From: Mangrovimonas xylaniphaga
GTDB taxonomy: Bacteria; Bacteroidota; Bacteroidia; Flavobacteriales; Flavobacteriaceae
Direction: 5' to 3'
DNA: 64,000 nt
NCBI RefSeq assembly: GCF_001280435.1
Contig: NZ_LBIP01000013.1
Coordinates: 930,001 to 994,000 of the forward strand
Shown here: piece by piece, positions 17,701-27,124 of the stretch
Numbering within the stretch: the first letter of the stretch is position 1
How the letters are laid out: each line of letters begins with the position of its first letter
Position numbers and translations under genes: made by a program
Notes under the pieces: generated by a model
The model's input: only the letters and a program-made list of their open reading frames with translations
Told to the model about the DNA's origin: nothing
The model's database searches: none

Positions 17701-19777
17701 TAACAACGAACTTGTCGAGCTTACTCATCAACAGCCCGATATCACTAAAGACGTCGTAGCCATTAATTTTTCCAATTTCAACCTAAATGAATTGCTCAGC
17801 TACCTCAACCCAAACAAAAGCATTGCTTCAGGATATTTAAATGGCATTCTTGTTTTGGTCACTCCTTTTGAAGAAATGGGGTTGATTGCCAATCTGGACA
17901 TCACAGAACTGAACGCCCTTGACGTCGATTTGGGGAGATTAAGCCTAGAAGCCACTTCACAAGGCAACAACGCTTACAATTTCACCACTTCATTAAAGGA
18001 AGGTGATGTTGATTTGGATTTGAAAGGAGATTATATGGCTAGCTCAACAAATCCAACTATAGATTTAGACCTAACCATTAATTCATTTCAAATGAAGGCT
18101 TTGGAAGGCTTTAGTCTAGGCGAGATTTCTGAAACCAAAGGCGAGCTCTCGGGAAGCTTTACTATAAATGGCCCAACGGCAAGCCCTAATTACCAAGGGC
18201 AACTTAATTTTAAAGATGCTGGTTTTGAAATTACAAAGTTCAATGCTAGTTTTTCTATGGACAATGAAACGGTCTCCCTTCAAAACGACCTGATTTCAAT
18301 GGAAAATTTCACCGTCAAGGATGCCAACAATAATATCCTTGTCGTCACTGGTGATATTGGCACCAACGATTTAGCCAATCCAACTTTCAATTTAGATATA
18401 AAGGCAGACAATTTCCAAGTATTGAATGCCTCCCGCGAGGATAACGACCTCATATACGGAACAGCCGTTTTTGATGCCGAGGCCAAGTTAACAGGCGACC
18501 TTCAAATCCCTAAATTGGACATAAACGCTACTTTGGGCAAAGAAACAGACATTAAATACATTATGCCTTCAGCTTCCGTAAATATGGAGCAGCGTGATGG
18601 CGTGGTCATTTTTGTAAATCGCGACAATCCCGATGCCATTCTAACCCAAAAAGAAGAAAAAACCGCTACTGTTAAAGGGTTCGATGTCAAAGCCCTTATC
18701 AAGGTAGACAAAGAGGCCGCCGTCACTATTATTATCAATGAAAGCACCAACGACAACTTTATGGTTTCGGGTGAAGGCGACTTTAATTTTACGATGAAAC
18801 CCAACGGACAAATGAACCTTTCGGGAGTCTATGACGTCACAGATGGCCATTATGAAATGAGCCTGTATAATTTGGTGAACCGCAAGTTTGAACTTACTCC
18901 AGGAAGTCGCGTGACTTGGTCCGGAGATCCTTTTGATGCCCAACTGGACATTCGTGCCATGTACCAATTAAAAACTTCGGCAGGACCTTTAATGGCCTCC
19001 CAAACTTCCAATGCAGACCCTTCGGTGAAAAGCAAATATCGAGAAGTATTGCCTTTTGAAGTTTTTCTGAATATTGATGGCGAATTGATGAAACCTGTCA
19101 TTTCCTTCGATATCGACATGCCGGAAGACGAACAAGGAGCCATTGACGGGCAGGTGTACGGACGTATCCAACAAGTAAACCGACAGGAAGAGGAACTCAA
19201 CAAACAAGTCTTTTCCCTTTTGGTTTTAAACCGTTTTTACCCAGAACCCGGCAGTGACGGAAGCTCAGGTGGAATGGCCACAATCGCACGGGATAACCTT
19301 AACGATGCGGTATCCGATCAGCTAAATATGTTTTCGGACAAGCTTTTGGGAAATACCGGTTTCGAACTCAATTTTGGCTTGGACAGTTTCACCGATTACC
19401 AAGGCAGCACACCCCAAGACCGTACCCAATTGGATATCGCCGCGCAAAAAAAACTGTTCAACGACAGGCTAACAGTACAAGTAGGAAGCGAAGTTGACAT
19501 ACAGGGCAGCAATCCCGAAGACGAGGAAGCCCCCATCATTGGAAATGTGACGTTGGAATATATGCTCACCAAAAATGGCCGCTATAGAATAAAAGGATTT
19601 AGACGCAATGAATTTGAAAATGTGATTGATGGCCAAACCATGGTAAGCGGCATCGCCCTTATTTTCACCTTGGAATTTAATAAATTCAGTGAATTTTGGC
19701 ACGCCCTTGTGCATCCACAACCTAAAGAGGACGAAAATGAAAAGAATGAGAATACAAAAACAGAAACCGACAACTAA
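14741..19777 (+). CDS. tamB: Translocation and assembly module protein TamB
   Basis: The protein has about 1,678 residues from the chosen start. A basic N-terminus leads into one membrane helix (ILGKLLLGILLLFFLLVLFI). A very long run of beta-rich repeats follows, and a C-terminal TamB/DUF490 domain (about the last 400 residues; SGVYDVTDGHYEMSLYNLVN and VYGRIQQVN). TamB spans the periplasm and carries lipids, or aids barrel insertion, together with TamA or TamL. No ATG precedes the helix. The open frame allows TTG at 14711 or 14741. A TACATTTG -7-like box at 14716-14723 would put transcription start after 14711, so I favour 14741. The partner gene tamL follows after 21 nt. Confidence 0.93.
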   Translation: MKEGQTAHKPTPSPKKKYRALRILGKLLLGILLLFFLLVLFIRSPWGQDIIVGKAVNFISKKTHTKIDIEKLFVTFDGDIQLEKFYLETPKGDTLVYSKSLEVNMPLWALITGKGVGVDDLQWDGLRANIIRTDSIEGFNFQFLIDAFASEEDNETEKDTISQPLNLVLGKLNLNDFDIVYNDAVTGIDSHFVFRELQLDMDDTNLENMIFKASELTLSDANINFIQTDSAPSSESKSTTLPFLAADEITLKNVIANFESSKSHIKAEANIDEFYTELEAIDLAQNSYKIGDLSLKQSNIVVHTNTNNSPLPQPDLNTTTSNEFNWPDLNIDIGNIDFENNNFSYFSGDNTPKKDNFNPKAIALKYVNLKANEIFLKDKTAGLELENIQFQEASGINLNEFGLKLSANDQQLNIEQLNASVNNNELKGSLTIDYAELSQLISNPELSTIDLNLPQIQLDPNDIFKFQPTLKDNPYLQTVSHNTIKGHLNVNGTLASLNISDLGINWGKDTQLTAKGNIQNITKTDSIQFDIPSFSATTTREDLIKFVAEDSLGIQFPDSIQLTGTIKGNLKVIIAKAELNSSQGLANIDGHYNNESGLSFEIEANINQYRLDELLKNEELGPLSLSIKADGSGDNINQLNANFDAVISQFALKQYNIADLKLTGTIVDGSGTVSSVYKDDNLDLDLNALVTLDSIAPQASIDLNLKGANLNALGLMERNIRTGFLLKADFKGNSETFDLSSNLTEGVVVYDNKSYLIGDLNAIAHLSIDTTSVEIHNKLLDAELASNTNPQIFSKALKHHIQSYFFDDDRLVDTLERPVNLTFKGTINPSSLMNDVFLVNLKDLDTIKMAMDFNESAKVLNANISAPRINYSSFELDSLAFSIDTDVDNFEFDLNFKEFTTGPLAIPRTSFNGKQQNGEMLLKFLAQDNDETLINIDSKITSNDNILELQTIPSNLTINKEAWNIPESNFIRYSDKKLEFQDFQLSNNNELVELTHQQPDITKDVVAINFSNFNLNELLSYLNPNKSIASGYLNGILVLVTPFEEMGLIANLDITELNALDVDLGRLSLEATSQGNNAYNFTTSLKEGDVDLDLKGDYMASSTNPTIDLDLTINSFQMKALEGFSLGEISETKGELSGSFTINGPTASPNYQGQLNFKDAGFEITKFNASFSMDNETVSLQNDLISMENFTVKDANNNILVVTGDIGTNDLANPTFNLDIKADNFQVLNASREDNDLIYGTAVFDAEAKLTGDLQIPKLDINATLGKETDIKYIMPSASVNMEQRDGVVIFVNRDNPDAILTQKEEKTATVKGFDVKALIKVDKEAAVTIIINESTNDNFMVSGEGDFNFTMKPNGQMNLSGVYDVTDGHYEMSLYNLVNRKFELTPGSRVTWSGDPFDAQLDIRAMYQLKTSAGPLMASQTSNADPSVKSKYREVLPFEVFLNIDGELMKPVISFDIDMPEDEQGAIDGQVYGRIQQVNRQEEELNKQVFSLLVLNRFYPEPGSDGSSGGMATIARDNLNDAVSDQLNMFSDKLLGNTGFELNFGLDSFTDYQGSTPQDRTQLDIAAQKKLFNDRLTVQVGSEVDIQGSNPEDEEAPIIGNVTLEYMLTKNGRYRIKGFRRNEFENVIDGQTMVSGIALIFTLEFNKFSEFWHALVHPQPKEDENEKNENTKTETDN

Positions 19778-19798
19778 AACATAAAGTATAGCATCCAC

Positions 19799-22078
19799 TT
19801 GAACACGATTTCAAAATATCGCCATTATTACATCCTGCTTTTATCGATTTGGATGGTTCAATCCTGCTCTATTACAAAGCACATTCCTGAAGGTGAACAC
19901 CTATACACCGGCGCCACGCTTTCAATGGAATCGGATTCTACAATTACCAACGAATCACTACTCAAGGACGAATTGAAAAAAGTGCTTTTGCCCGAGCCGA
20001 ACTCTACCTTTTTAGGGATGCACCTAGGCTTATACTATTATTACAAAATGCAAAAGAAACATCCCGGATTTATCAACCGATGGCTATACAAAAAATATGG
20101 AGAGGAGCCTGTCTACCAATCGGATGTTGAAACTTCCGAAGTACGGGATCTTATCTTAAACCGATTGGAAAACCGTGGTTTCTTTTACAGTAGTGCCGAT
20201 TCGGAAATAACCGAAGAAGATTACAAAAGTTCTGTTCATTATACTGCCAGAATTGCACCGCCTTATACCATGGAACGCTATGAACTGGATTCGTTCTCAG
20301 ACCCCATTCATTCCGAAATTGCCCAAACCCTTAACAACACCCCTTTCAAAAAAGGCATGCGCTTTGACCTTTCCAATTTTGAATTGGAGCGCAGTAGAAT
20401 TGATGCTGAATTGAAACAAAAAGGCTATTACAACTTCAACTCGCAGTTTTTAATTTTTGAAGCCGATACCAATCGCTACAAAAACAAACGCTTCGATCTT
20501 TATCTGCGACTGAAAAAGGAAGTGCCTCAAAAGGCTCAAGTTCCTTACAAAATCACTAAGGTGAACATCTACTCCAATTATGATTTGGCGAAGGACTCTT
20601 TGGTTTCAAACCCTACTAGGTTCAACAACAAAAATTTTATAGAAACGGAACCCTTTTTCAAACCAAAATACCTCGACCCATTTGTCACTCTGGAAGAAGG
20701 GCAACTTTACAACCCACAAAAGTCCAGAAATACTGCCAGACGACTCTCTACCATAGGCGCCTATAAATATGTGAACATTCAGTACAAGGAAATAGACTCG
20801 CTCACCAATGATTCCCTTGGGCATTTACAAGCCGACATTTATTTATCGCCGTTGAACAAACGAAGTTTAAGAACCGAACTGCAGGCCGTGTCCAAATCCA
20901 ACAACTTTGCAGGCCCTGCTTTGGCCATTACCTATACCAACCGTAACATTTTTAGCGGCGGCGAAACCTTTAGTGTGAGTGGAAAATTAGGATTTGAAAA
21001 GCAAATTGCCAGCGGCAACAGCAATAGCCTTAACAGTACCGAGTTGGGTATTAAAAGTGAACTTGTGGTACCACGCATGCTCTTCCCCATTAAATTTGAC
21101 GACAATTATTTTAAATACTCCATTCCAAAAACCAAAACCTCATTGGGCATTGATTATTTAAGCCGAAGTAATTTGTACGCCCTGCTATCGGGCAATATAA
21201 AATTCGGATATACTTGGGATGCTAATAAGTTTGTGACGCACGAAATCAATCCTGTCACTGTCAACTACACCCAACTTTTGAACACTTCCCCAGAATTTGA
21301 ACAGATTCTGGATGAAAACCCTTATTTACAGGAAAGTTTTGACCAAGAGTTTATTTCGGGGCTTATGTATTCCTTTACATACAACGGCATGGTAAATAAC
21401 AAAGATAAACACCAATTTTATTTTAACGCCACTTTTGACATTGCAGGAAATTCGATTAGTTTATTTGGAAAAGATCAAGGTGCCAATCAACCCAAAACCT
21501 TTTTGGGGCTCGCCTATGCACAATACGCCAAACTGGATCTGGATTTTCATTACCATTTGGACATAGGAAAACAACAGGTGATTGCCACTAGATTGTTTGG
21601 TGGCTATGGATTGGCCTATGGAAATTCAAACATCCTCCCCTTTGTGAAACAATATTATGCAGGAGGACCTTATAGCGTTAGATCTTTTAGAATACGCTCT
21701 TTGGGACCTGGAACTTTTAGTGAAGAAACCGATAATGACGACACCTACATAGATCAAGCTGGAAATATCAGGTTGGAAGCCAATATTGAATATCGCTTTC
21801 CTATTATCTCCTTCTTAAAAGGAGCCGTTTTTGTGGATGCCGGTAACATTTGGAATTCCAAAGAAAATGAAACCCTTCCCGGAGGGAAATTCAGTAGTTC
21901 GTTTATCAATGAATTGGGAATGGGAGCCGGCATTGGCGCTCGAATTGATATCCAAGGCTTTGTGGTTAGATTTGATTTGGCAGCACCATTTCACGACCCA
22001 TCCCTACCCGAAGGACAGCGTTATGACTTTAGAATTGATGAGCCTATTTTCAACTTCGCCATTGGCTACCCTTTCTAA
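19799..22078 (+). CDS. tamL: TamL: lipidated BamA/TamA-family outer-membrane protein
   Basis: The 759-residue protein pairs with TamB. The N-terminus is a lipoprotein signal (YYILLLSIWMVQSCS; lipidated Cys near residue 23), which distinguishes Bacteroidota TamL from TamA. POTRA-like segments occupy about residues 30-330. A C-terminal 16-strand barrel of the Omp85 family covers about 370-759, with the conserved LPFVKQYYAGGPYSVRSFR lid-loop region and the terminal FNFAIGYPF aromatic signal. The start is a TTG; no ATG precedes the signal peptide. It ends eight nt from the convergent yceI-like gene. Confidence 0.93.
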   Translation: MNTISKYRHYYILLLSIWMVQSCSITKHIPEGEHLYTGATLSMESDSTITNESLLKDELKKVLLPEPNSTFLGMHLGLYYYYKMQKKHPGFINRWLYKKYGEEPVYQSDVETSEVRDLILNRLENRGFFYSSADSEITEEDYKSSVHYTARIAPPYTMERYELDSFSDPIHSEIAQTLNNTPFKKGMRFDLSNFELERSRIDAELKQKGYYNFNSQFLIFEADTNRYKNKRFDLYLRLKKEVPQKAQVPYKITKVNIYSNYDLAKDSLVSNPTRFNNKNFIETEPFFKPKYLDPFVTLEEGQLYNPQKSRNTARRLSTIGAYKYVNIQYKEIDSLTNDSLGHLQADIYLSPLNKRSLRTELQAVSKSNNFAGPALAITYTNRNIFSGGETFSVSGKLGFEKQIASGNSNSLNSTELGIKSELVVPRMLFPIKFDDNYFKYSIPKTKTSLGIDYLSRSNLYALLSGNIKFGYTWDANKFVTHEINPVTVNYTQLLNTSPEFEQILDENPYLQESFDQEFISGLMYSFTYNGMVNNKDKHQFYFNATFDIAGNSISLFGKDQGANQPKTFLGLAYAQYAKLDLDFHYHLDIGKQQVIATRLFGGYGLAYGNSNILPFVKQYYAGGPYSVRSFRIRSLGPGTFSEETDNDDTYIDQAGNIRLEANIEYRFPIISFLKGAVFVDAGNIWNSKENETLPGGKFSSSFINELGMGAGIGARIDIQGFVVRFDLAAPFHDPSLPEGQRYDFRIDEPIFNFAIGYPF

Positions 22079-22086
22079 CAATTACA

Positions 22087-22641
22087 TCAATCTTTTCGCA
22101 ACAGGGCATCTACTCCCATTTCGTGCTCATCTTTCACTTTCATCAATGCTTTTGTAGGCGGTTCAAGATTATAATCTGTAATCAACAGCTTCCATGAAGC
22201 TTTTAAACGCAGTCCATCCTTTTCCTTGCTAAACTCCAAGGGAATACTTACCTCCTTGGAAGTGCCCACCAATGTAAACGTACCTCGGGCAGTAATGGTT
22301 TGCGAACCTAGAGATTCCACATCTAAAGGTTGCTCCAAAGTTCCTTTAAACGTCACATAAGTATATTCCTTGCTTTTTAACAATTCAAACATGTGTTCAT
22401 TTCGTTTATTGATTCCTGTATCTATGGAATTCACAGCTACATGAAACTCAAATTCCCCGGTATCAACATCCAAATGTCCTTTTAATTCTTTAGACTCTCC
22501 TGTATAGGAGTTAATGGAAATTTTCGCCCTGAAGAAAGCTGTTCCATTGGCCACATCATAGGTCTGGGATTTCATAACATAACTGCTGCACAACAAGAAT
22601 CCTATCAACAGTATACGTAGTGTTTTAACACATAGTTCCAT
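22087..22641 (-). CDS. YceI-family periplasmic protein
   Basis: The protein has about 184 residues from the ATG at 22639-22641, which begins a plausible signal peptide (MELCVKTLRILLIGFLLCSS). The frame extends 13 codons further to another ATG at 22680, which is possible but adds a poor signal. The mature part is a YceI lipocalin-like barrel: FEFHVAVNSIDTGINKRNEHM and the conserved YTYVTFKGTLEQP, TARGTFTLVGTSKEVSIPLEF. YceI proteins bind isoprenoid-type lipids in the periplasm. It is a single gene, convergent with tamL. Confidence 0.88.
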   Translation of the reverse strand: MELCVKTLRILLIGFLLCSSYVMKSQTYDVANGTAFFRAKISINSYTGESKELKGHLDVDTGEFEFHVAVNSIDTGINKRNEHMFELLKSKEYTYVTFKGTLEQPLDVESLGSQTITARGTFTLVGTSKEVSIPLEFSKEKDGLRLKASWKLLITDYNLEPPTKALMKVKDEHEMGVDALLRKD

Positions 22642-22927
22642 AATACGTTTTTGAAAAATTGCTTTATTAAAGTTACGCATAATTAGCTAAAAAAGAGACT
22701 GGAAAATAATTCCCAAAAAGTCCGAAATAATTTAAAATAATTACTCCAACATTTTTTAATACATCACCTTAAATACTTTTGAATTGAATAAAAATATCTC
22801 CCCATCATATACGCGTCCTTTCAATTTTCTTGATATTTTTATAGAGCGCAATAGTTTATCACAACGCTTTTTAAGCGTTTAAAGCAATCCTGCAAGGGCA
22901 TTGCTATAGGTCTCAAAACAGCAACAT
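22642..22927. other. Intergenic region with two small hairpins before the DUF2490 gene
   Basis: This 286-nt gap separates the divergent yceI-like and DUF2490 genes. AACGCTT/AAGCGTT (22863-22879, 3-nt loop) and AGCAAT/ATTGCT (22883-22905) are adjacent hairpins 22-65 nt before the DUF2490 ATG. I see no consensus promoter or coding frame. Confidence 0.35.
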
Positions 22928-23719
22928 ATGGCAGTATACAAGTGTTTCCTTTCTAAGGCTAAATATTTCTTGTGCCCTTCAAAGCTATGGTTGGCAGTAC
23001 TGTTTTGTTGCTTGTACGCCACTACAAACCTATATGCACAAACCGAGGAACCTCAGGTTGAGGACACCTCAGACTTCACCCGACAGCTATGGGTAGATTT
23101 CAGGCCCTATTGGAACATTGGCTCCAACCAACGCTTTACCCTGGAAGTTGGCTACCGCACCGTTTGGCCCAAACATTGGCACCGCTTTGTTACCCGGCTC
23201 CATTACCAATACACAACAGATACCCTTCTGTTTAAAGCCTTTAAACACAAAGAAACCCTGTATGCAGGAGCTGGTCTGTTTTTTCTAAGTTCCAAAAGAG
23301 ATATCAACTCTTTAGAGATACGGCCCCACCAAGGGTATACCTTTGCCTTTAATTGGGCCCCGCGCTTTGAGTTTGCCCAGTCCATTCAGCTGGAAGAGCG
23401 CTTTATGTTTACAGAGTTAGACGATGACGATGTGTTTGGGATGCGTTTGCGCTACAAGGTAAAGGGTACCATTGGCTTGGAAGGTGTTGGCTTTGGAGAA
23501 GAACAGGGCTTTTATGTTCCCTTGGAAATAGAGTTCTTTTTCAATTTGATAAAGTCTACCCAGTTTAACGATGTCATTCGTATAACCCCTGGCATAGGCT
23601 ACAAAATCAACAAAGGGTTTAAAATTGAAGCCAATGCCGCCTACCACTACACCAAATACGAGGTATATGAGCGCACCAACGATATCGTTTTTAGATTGAA
23701 GGTGTTTAAGAAGTTTTAA
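22928..23719 (+). CDS. DUF2490 domain outer-membrane protein
   Basis: The 263-residue protein has a long signal peptide (hydrophobic core about residues 20-36, ending LYAQ). A DUF2490 beta-barrel-like body follows. Recognisable segments are DFTRQLWVDFRPYW, EVGYRTVWPKHWHRFVTRLHYQY and the terminal FRLKVFKKF. DUF2490 proteins are predicted outer-membrane barrels of unknown role. The start ATG at 22928 fits the signal peptide. The gene is alone, and its neighbours give no functional hint. Confidence 0.8.
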   Translation: MAVYKCFLSKAKYFLCPSKLWLAVLFCCLYATTNLYAQTEEPQVEDTSDFTRQLWVDFRPYWNIGSNQRFTLEVGYRTVWPKHWHRFVTRLHYQYTTDTLLFKAFKHKETLYAGAGLFFLSSKRDINSLEIRPHQGYTFAFNWAPRFEFAQSIQLEERFMFTELDDDDVFGMRLRYKVKGTIGLEGVGFGEEQGFYVPLEIEFFFNLIKSTQFNDVIRITPGIGYKINKGFKIEANAAYHYTKYEVYERTNDIVFRLKVFKKF

Positions 23720-23813
23720 AGCATAAAGCCTTATACCTCAATATTTTTTCTTAAATTAAAACTCACGCCCCTGGTAAAGAGAAACTTAAACAATAAATAT
23801 AAATTAAGTACTC

Positions 23814-23984
23814 ATGGAAAAAACAATTAAATGCAGGGATGTTGGGTTTGACTGTGATGGTGTTATCAAAGCCAGCTCAGAGGAAGAAGCCCTAAAAATG
23901 GCGGCCGAACACGCCAAAACCGTACACGGCTTAACCGAGATTACACCCGAAGTGGTTGAAAAAATCAAATCGGTGATGACTTGA
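23814..23984 (+). CDS. Small DUF1059 domain protein
   Basis: This is a 56-residue ORF, too short for many gene-finding thresholds. It starts MEKTIKCRDVGFDCDGVIKA and continues through the typical helix EEEALKMAAEHAKTVHG and LTEITPEVVEKIKSVM. The two cysteines in KCRDVGFDCD and the AAEHAKTVHG motif match the DUF1059 family. Function is unknown. An A-rich leader precedes the ATG. A hairpin at 24016-24047 and a strong terminator at 24136-24170 follow. Confidence 0.85.
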   Translation: MEKTIKCRDVGFDCDGVIKASSEEEALKMAAEHAKTVHGLTEITPEVVEKIKSVMT

Positions 23985-24015
23985 CACTTAAGCAATACCC
24001 CAAGGGATTTGTCTT

Positions 24016-24047
24016 CTATACATTATTAAAACATAATGGAAGTATAG
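24016..24047 (+). other. Hairpin downstream of the DUF1059 gene
   Basis: CATTAT/ATAATG (loop TAAAAC) is extended by CTATA/TATAG across a four-nt bulge, or alternatively by CTTC/GAAG. It lies in the 223-nt gap before the SpoU methyltransferase and may be a 3' UTR element. No U-run follows. Confidence 0.35.
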
Positions 24048-24135
24048 GGTTTCCTTTGAAACAGTAGCGTCTTGATAATCGCGCTAGCAAGTGTCTCCCT
24101 TCCTAAGCACATAATTTATTTTAGCCATAACATTC

Positions 24136-24170
24136 AAAGCCAGTGACCATAAAAACGTGACTGGCTTTTT
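24136..24170 (+). terminator. Rho-independent terminator
   Basis: AAAGCCAGT and ACTGGCTTT form a nine-bp stem with a 15-nt loop and a trailing T5 run. It ends the transcript carrying the DUF1059 gene. Confidence 0.8.
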
Positions 24171-24207
24171 AATTTGTAATACCTTCGCATAAATTGGATA
24201 CCCTAAC

Positions 24208-24732
24208 TTGAAACAACCTGTGAGCACACCACAACTTATCGCCGTTTTGGAAAACCCCAACTATATCATGAACATTGGCACCGTAATAAGAAACGTCAAT
24301 GCCCTTGGGGTAGACAAGCTTTATGTTATTGACGGCCTTAACCGCCTTGAAAGCGATTTGGAACAACTCCGCCAGCGCAAATCTATTCTAAAACACTCCA
24401 AAGGCGCCGTAAAATACACCCATGTACAACGCTTTGACACTACCGATGAATGCTTTGACTTTTTGGAGAAACAAGGATTTTGCAGCATGGCAACCTCACC
24501 ACATAGCCACGAAGTTCAACATTACCGCCTCCCCGAAAGCCCATTAACCCAGCCCCAATTGGCCATTTGGTTTGGCGATGAGGCCAATGGCCTAAGTGAT
24601 ACCGTGCTACAACGCTGCCAGTTTTGCATTAGCATTGATATGATGGGCAATGTAGAAAGTTTGAATTTGTCCACCGCAACCGGCATTGTGCTTTACGAAG
24701 CCCTTAGGCAACGCCGGAACATGCCAACTTAA
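24208..24732 (+). CDS. SpoU/TrmH-family RNA methyltransferase
   Basis: The 174-residue protein has the three SPOUT motifs: NPNYIMNIGTVIRNVNALGV (motif 1), IWFGDEANGLSD (motif 2) and ISIDMMGNVESLNLSTATGIVLYEA (motif 3). It would methylate a ribose 2'-OH in tRNA or rRNA using SAM through a knotted fold. It lacks the N-terminal RNA-binding extension of RlmB or TrmH, so its target is not clear. The start is TTG at 24208; there is no ATG before motif 1 that leaves the fold intact. It follows a terminator, so it needs its own promoter, which I cannot see. Confidence 0.92.
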   Translation: MKQPVSTPQLIAVLENPNYIMNIGTVIRNVNALGVDKLYVIDGLNRLESDLEQLRQRKSILKHSKGAVKYTHVQRFDTTDECFDFLEKQGFCSMATSPHSHEVQHYRLPESPLTQPQLAIWFGDEANGLSDTVLQRCQFCISIDMMGNVESLNLSTATGIVLYEALRQRRNMPT

Positions 24733-24888
24733 AGTTCTTATAAAACAATATAGTACCCTTTAAAACACTAGCAGCCCACAACAATTGATTGTCGATAGTT
24801 TTTAGGGATTTGTAGATGACTTTTCCACAGCAGTAGATCTCTTTTTGAGGACACCTCAACATTAGGCTAATTTGTAAACAAAAAGACC

Positions 24889-27045
24889 TTGTTTACAAAA
24901 TCACTTTATTCTTTGCTGTTAATTATTACAGCAATCTGTTCGGTAAACGCTCAACTGTGCGAGGGCAGTTTGGGGGACCCTATTGTAAATATAGATTTTG
25001 GTTCGGGAACCGCTACCCATGGTTCGCCTTTGGGCAGTGATATCACCAGTTATAGTTGGACCACGGCCGATTTTCCACAGGATGGCTACTATACCATAGA
25101 AAGCACCACCAACACCCCAAACACTTGGTGGACCACAACAGACCATACGGGAGGTGGATACATGATGGTAGTGAATGCCAGTTTTTCCATCACCGATTAT
25201 TTTTATAAGAAAACCGTAACTGGACTTTGCCCTAATACTACCTATGAGTTCGCGGTATGGATCATGAACCTGCTCCGAAGTACCGACAACAGCTTGCCAA
25301 ACATTACCCTGACCATTGAACAGGAAGATGGCACAATCTTGAACTCATATAATACCGGAGACATCCCTTTGCAGTCTAGCGCGGTTTGGAAACAGTATGG
25401 CTTCTACTTTACCACACCCGCCAATATTGAAACAGTCGTAATAAGAATGCGCAACAACAAGGTAGGCGCTGCACCTGGAAATGACATTGCCTTAGATGAT
25501 ATTACTTTTCGTCCCTGCGGGCCAACAGTCACCACAGCCGTGGAAGATGAATCGAGCGCCACCCTAACAGTCTGCGAAAACGAAACGGTAAACTATACCT
25601 TGCAGGGCACCGTGTCCTCCGGATATACCAATCCTATGTACCAATGGCAATCTAGTACCGACGAGGGAAGCACCTGGATAGATATTCCGGGAGCCACAGC
25701 TATTGACTATACGTTTACGGTAAGCTCAACACCGGGTACCTACATGTACCGATTAGCCGTTGCCGATGATGGCAATATCGAAACTGCGGCTTGTAGGATA
25801 GTTTCGGAGATCATTACCATTGAAGTATTGGAAACCCCGATGGTTTTGACCGGTGAAACAGAGCAGGAATTTTGCACAACACAACAGCCCACCGTATCAG
25901 ATTTGGAAGTTAATGGATCGGCAGTTTGGTACGACAGTTTGGAAGGAGGCAACCAACTTTTGGATACCACGTCGTTGGTTAGTGGAGCTACATACTATGC
26001 TGCCCAAGAAACTGTAAACGGCTGTGAAAGTGATGAGCGTTTGGGCATAACCGTAACAATCGTTTCCCCTACCCTTGCCGTTTTTGATGTGTCGGATATT
26101 TTTTGTGACGAATTGAACAATGGGGAGGAAACCATTAACATCACCACATATGAAGCCGAAATGGCGACCTGTACCGATTGTATCTTTACGTACTTCACCT
26201 CTTTGGAAGGCGCTGAAAATGCTTCAGGAGATTCACAAATTAGCTCCCCGGAAGTCTATGAATTGACTTCAGAAGATGAAACTGTATTTGTTAGAATCGA
26301 TTCTTATGATCAATGTTATCAAGTAGCCCAATTGAACTTGCAATTACAAAGTACTCCGGAGACTCCCTTAGAAGAAACTATGGTCCTTTGCGAAGATGCC
26401 ACACTTACTCTGGATGCGGGTTCAGGGTTCTATGACTATCTATGGTCCACTGGAGAAACTTCTTCTTCCATAATGGTTTCCGAGATCGGCACCTATTCGG
26501 TGACCATTACCCAAGAGTTGGGTGATATATTCTGTTCGTCAACTCTAGACATTGATGTGGTACTGGGCAATGCCCCTAATATACAAAACATCGTCATCGA
26601 CGATTGGAGCGATTCCCAAAATTCCATAACCATCAATCTTACGGACAGCAGTATTGGGAATTATGAATATTCTATAGATGGTTTTATATTTCAGGACAGC
26701 AATGTGTTTACAGACCTGCCAAGTGGCGAGTATACGGTATATGTACAGGAGAAAAATGGCTGCGGAAATGCTTCGGAAGTGGTATACCTGCTGTATTACA
26801 GAAAGTTTTTCACCCCCAACGGCGATACCTACAATGACACTTGGAGCATTGAGTTTACCGACGAAGAGCCCACATTAACCACTAAAATCTATGACCGATA
26901 TGGTAAGCTCTTGGCACACCTAGGGGCAGACGATGCTTGGGACGGTACGTTTAATGGCCGAATGATGCCATCCAATGACTATTGGTTTGTGGTAACACGA
27001 GCAAACGGCAAAACCCACACAGGTCATTTTACCTTGAAACGATAA
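24889..27045 (+). CDS. Secreted multidomain protein with T9SS type B sorting domain
   Basis: The 718-residue protein has a signal peptide (residues 1-21, FTKSLYSLLLIITAICSVNA). A carbohydrate-binding-like beta domain follows (about 24-205; NTTYEFAVWIMNLL, IALDDITFRPCG), then several Ig-like repeats (about 210-590). The C-terminal type B (gliding-motility-associated) domain carries FFTPNGDTYNDTWSIEF, IYDRYGKLL and DAWDGTFNGRMMPSNDYWFVV. That domain directs secretion through the type IX system and surface attachment or release. It is probably an adhesin-like surface protein. The start is TTG; no ATG precedes the signal peptide. It is a single gene. Confidence 0.9.
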   Translation: MFTKSLYSLLLIITAICSVNAQLCEGSLGDPIVNIDFGSGTATHGSPLGSDITSYSWTTADFPQDGYYTIESTTNTPNTWWTTTDHTGGGYMMVVNASFSITDYFYKKTVTGLCPNTTYEFAVWIMNLLRSTDNSLPNITLTIEQEDGTILNSYNTGDIPLQSSAVWKQYGFYFTTPANIETVVIRMRNNKVGAAPGNDIALDDITFRPCGPTVTTAVEDESSATLTVCENETVNYTLQGTVSSGYTNPMYQWQSSTDEGSTWIDIPGATAIDYTFTVSSTPGTYMYRLAVADDGNIETAACRIVSEIITIEVLETPMVLTGETEQEFCTTQQPTVSDLEVNGSAVWYDSLEGGNQLLDTTSLVSGATYYAAQETVNGCESDERLGITVTIVSPTLAVFDVSDIFCDELNNGEETINITTYEAEMATCTDCIFTYFTSLEGAENASGDSQISSPEVYELTSEDETVFVRIDSYDQCYQVAQLNLQLQSTPETPLEETMVLCEDATLTLDAGSGFYDYLWSTGETSSSIMVSEIGTYSVTITQELGDIFCSSTLDIDVVLGNAPNIQNIVIDDWSDSQNSITINLTDSSIGNYEYSIDGFIFQDSNVFTDLPSGEYTVYVQEKNGCGNASEVVYLLYYRKFFTPNGDTYNDTWSIEFTDEEPTLTTKIYDRYGKLLAHLGADDAWDGTFNGRMMPSNDYWFVVTRANGKTHTGHFTLKR

Positions 27046-27124
27046 CTCATCTATTTTTAGTTCCTCTTAAGTTAAGGGCAAATATGTATCTTTAGGACAC
27101 TGCAATTAGAAACAAGAGTCCAGG

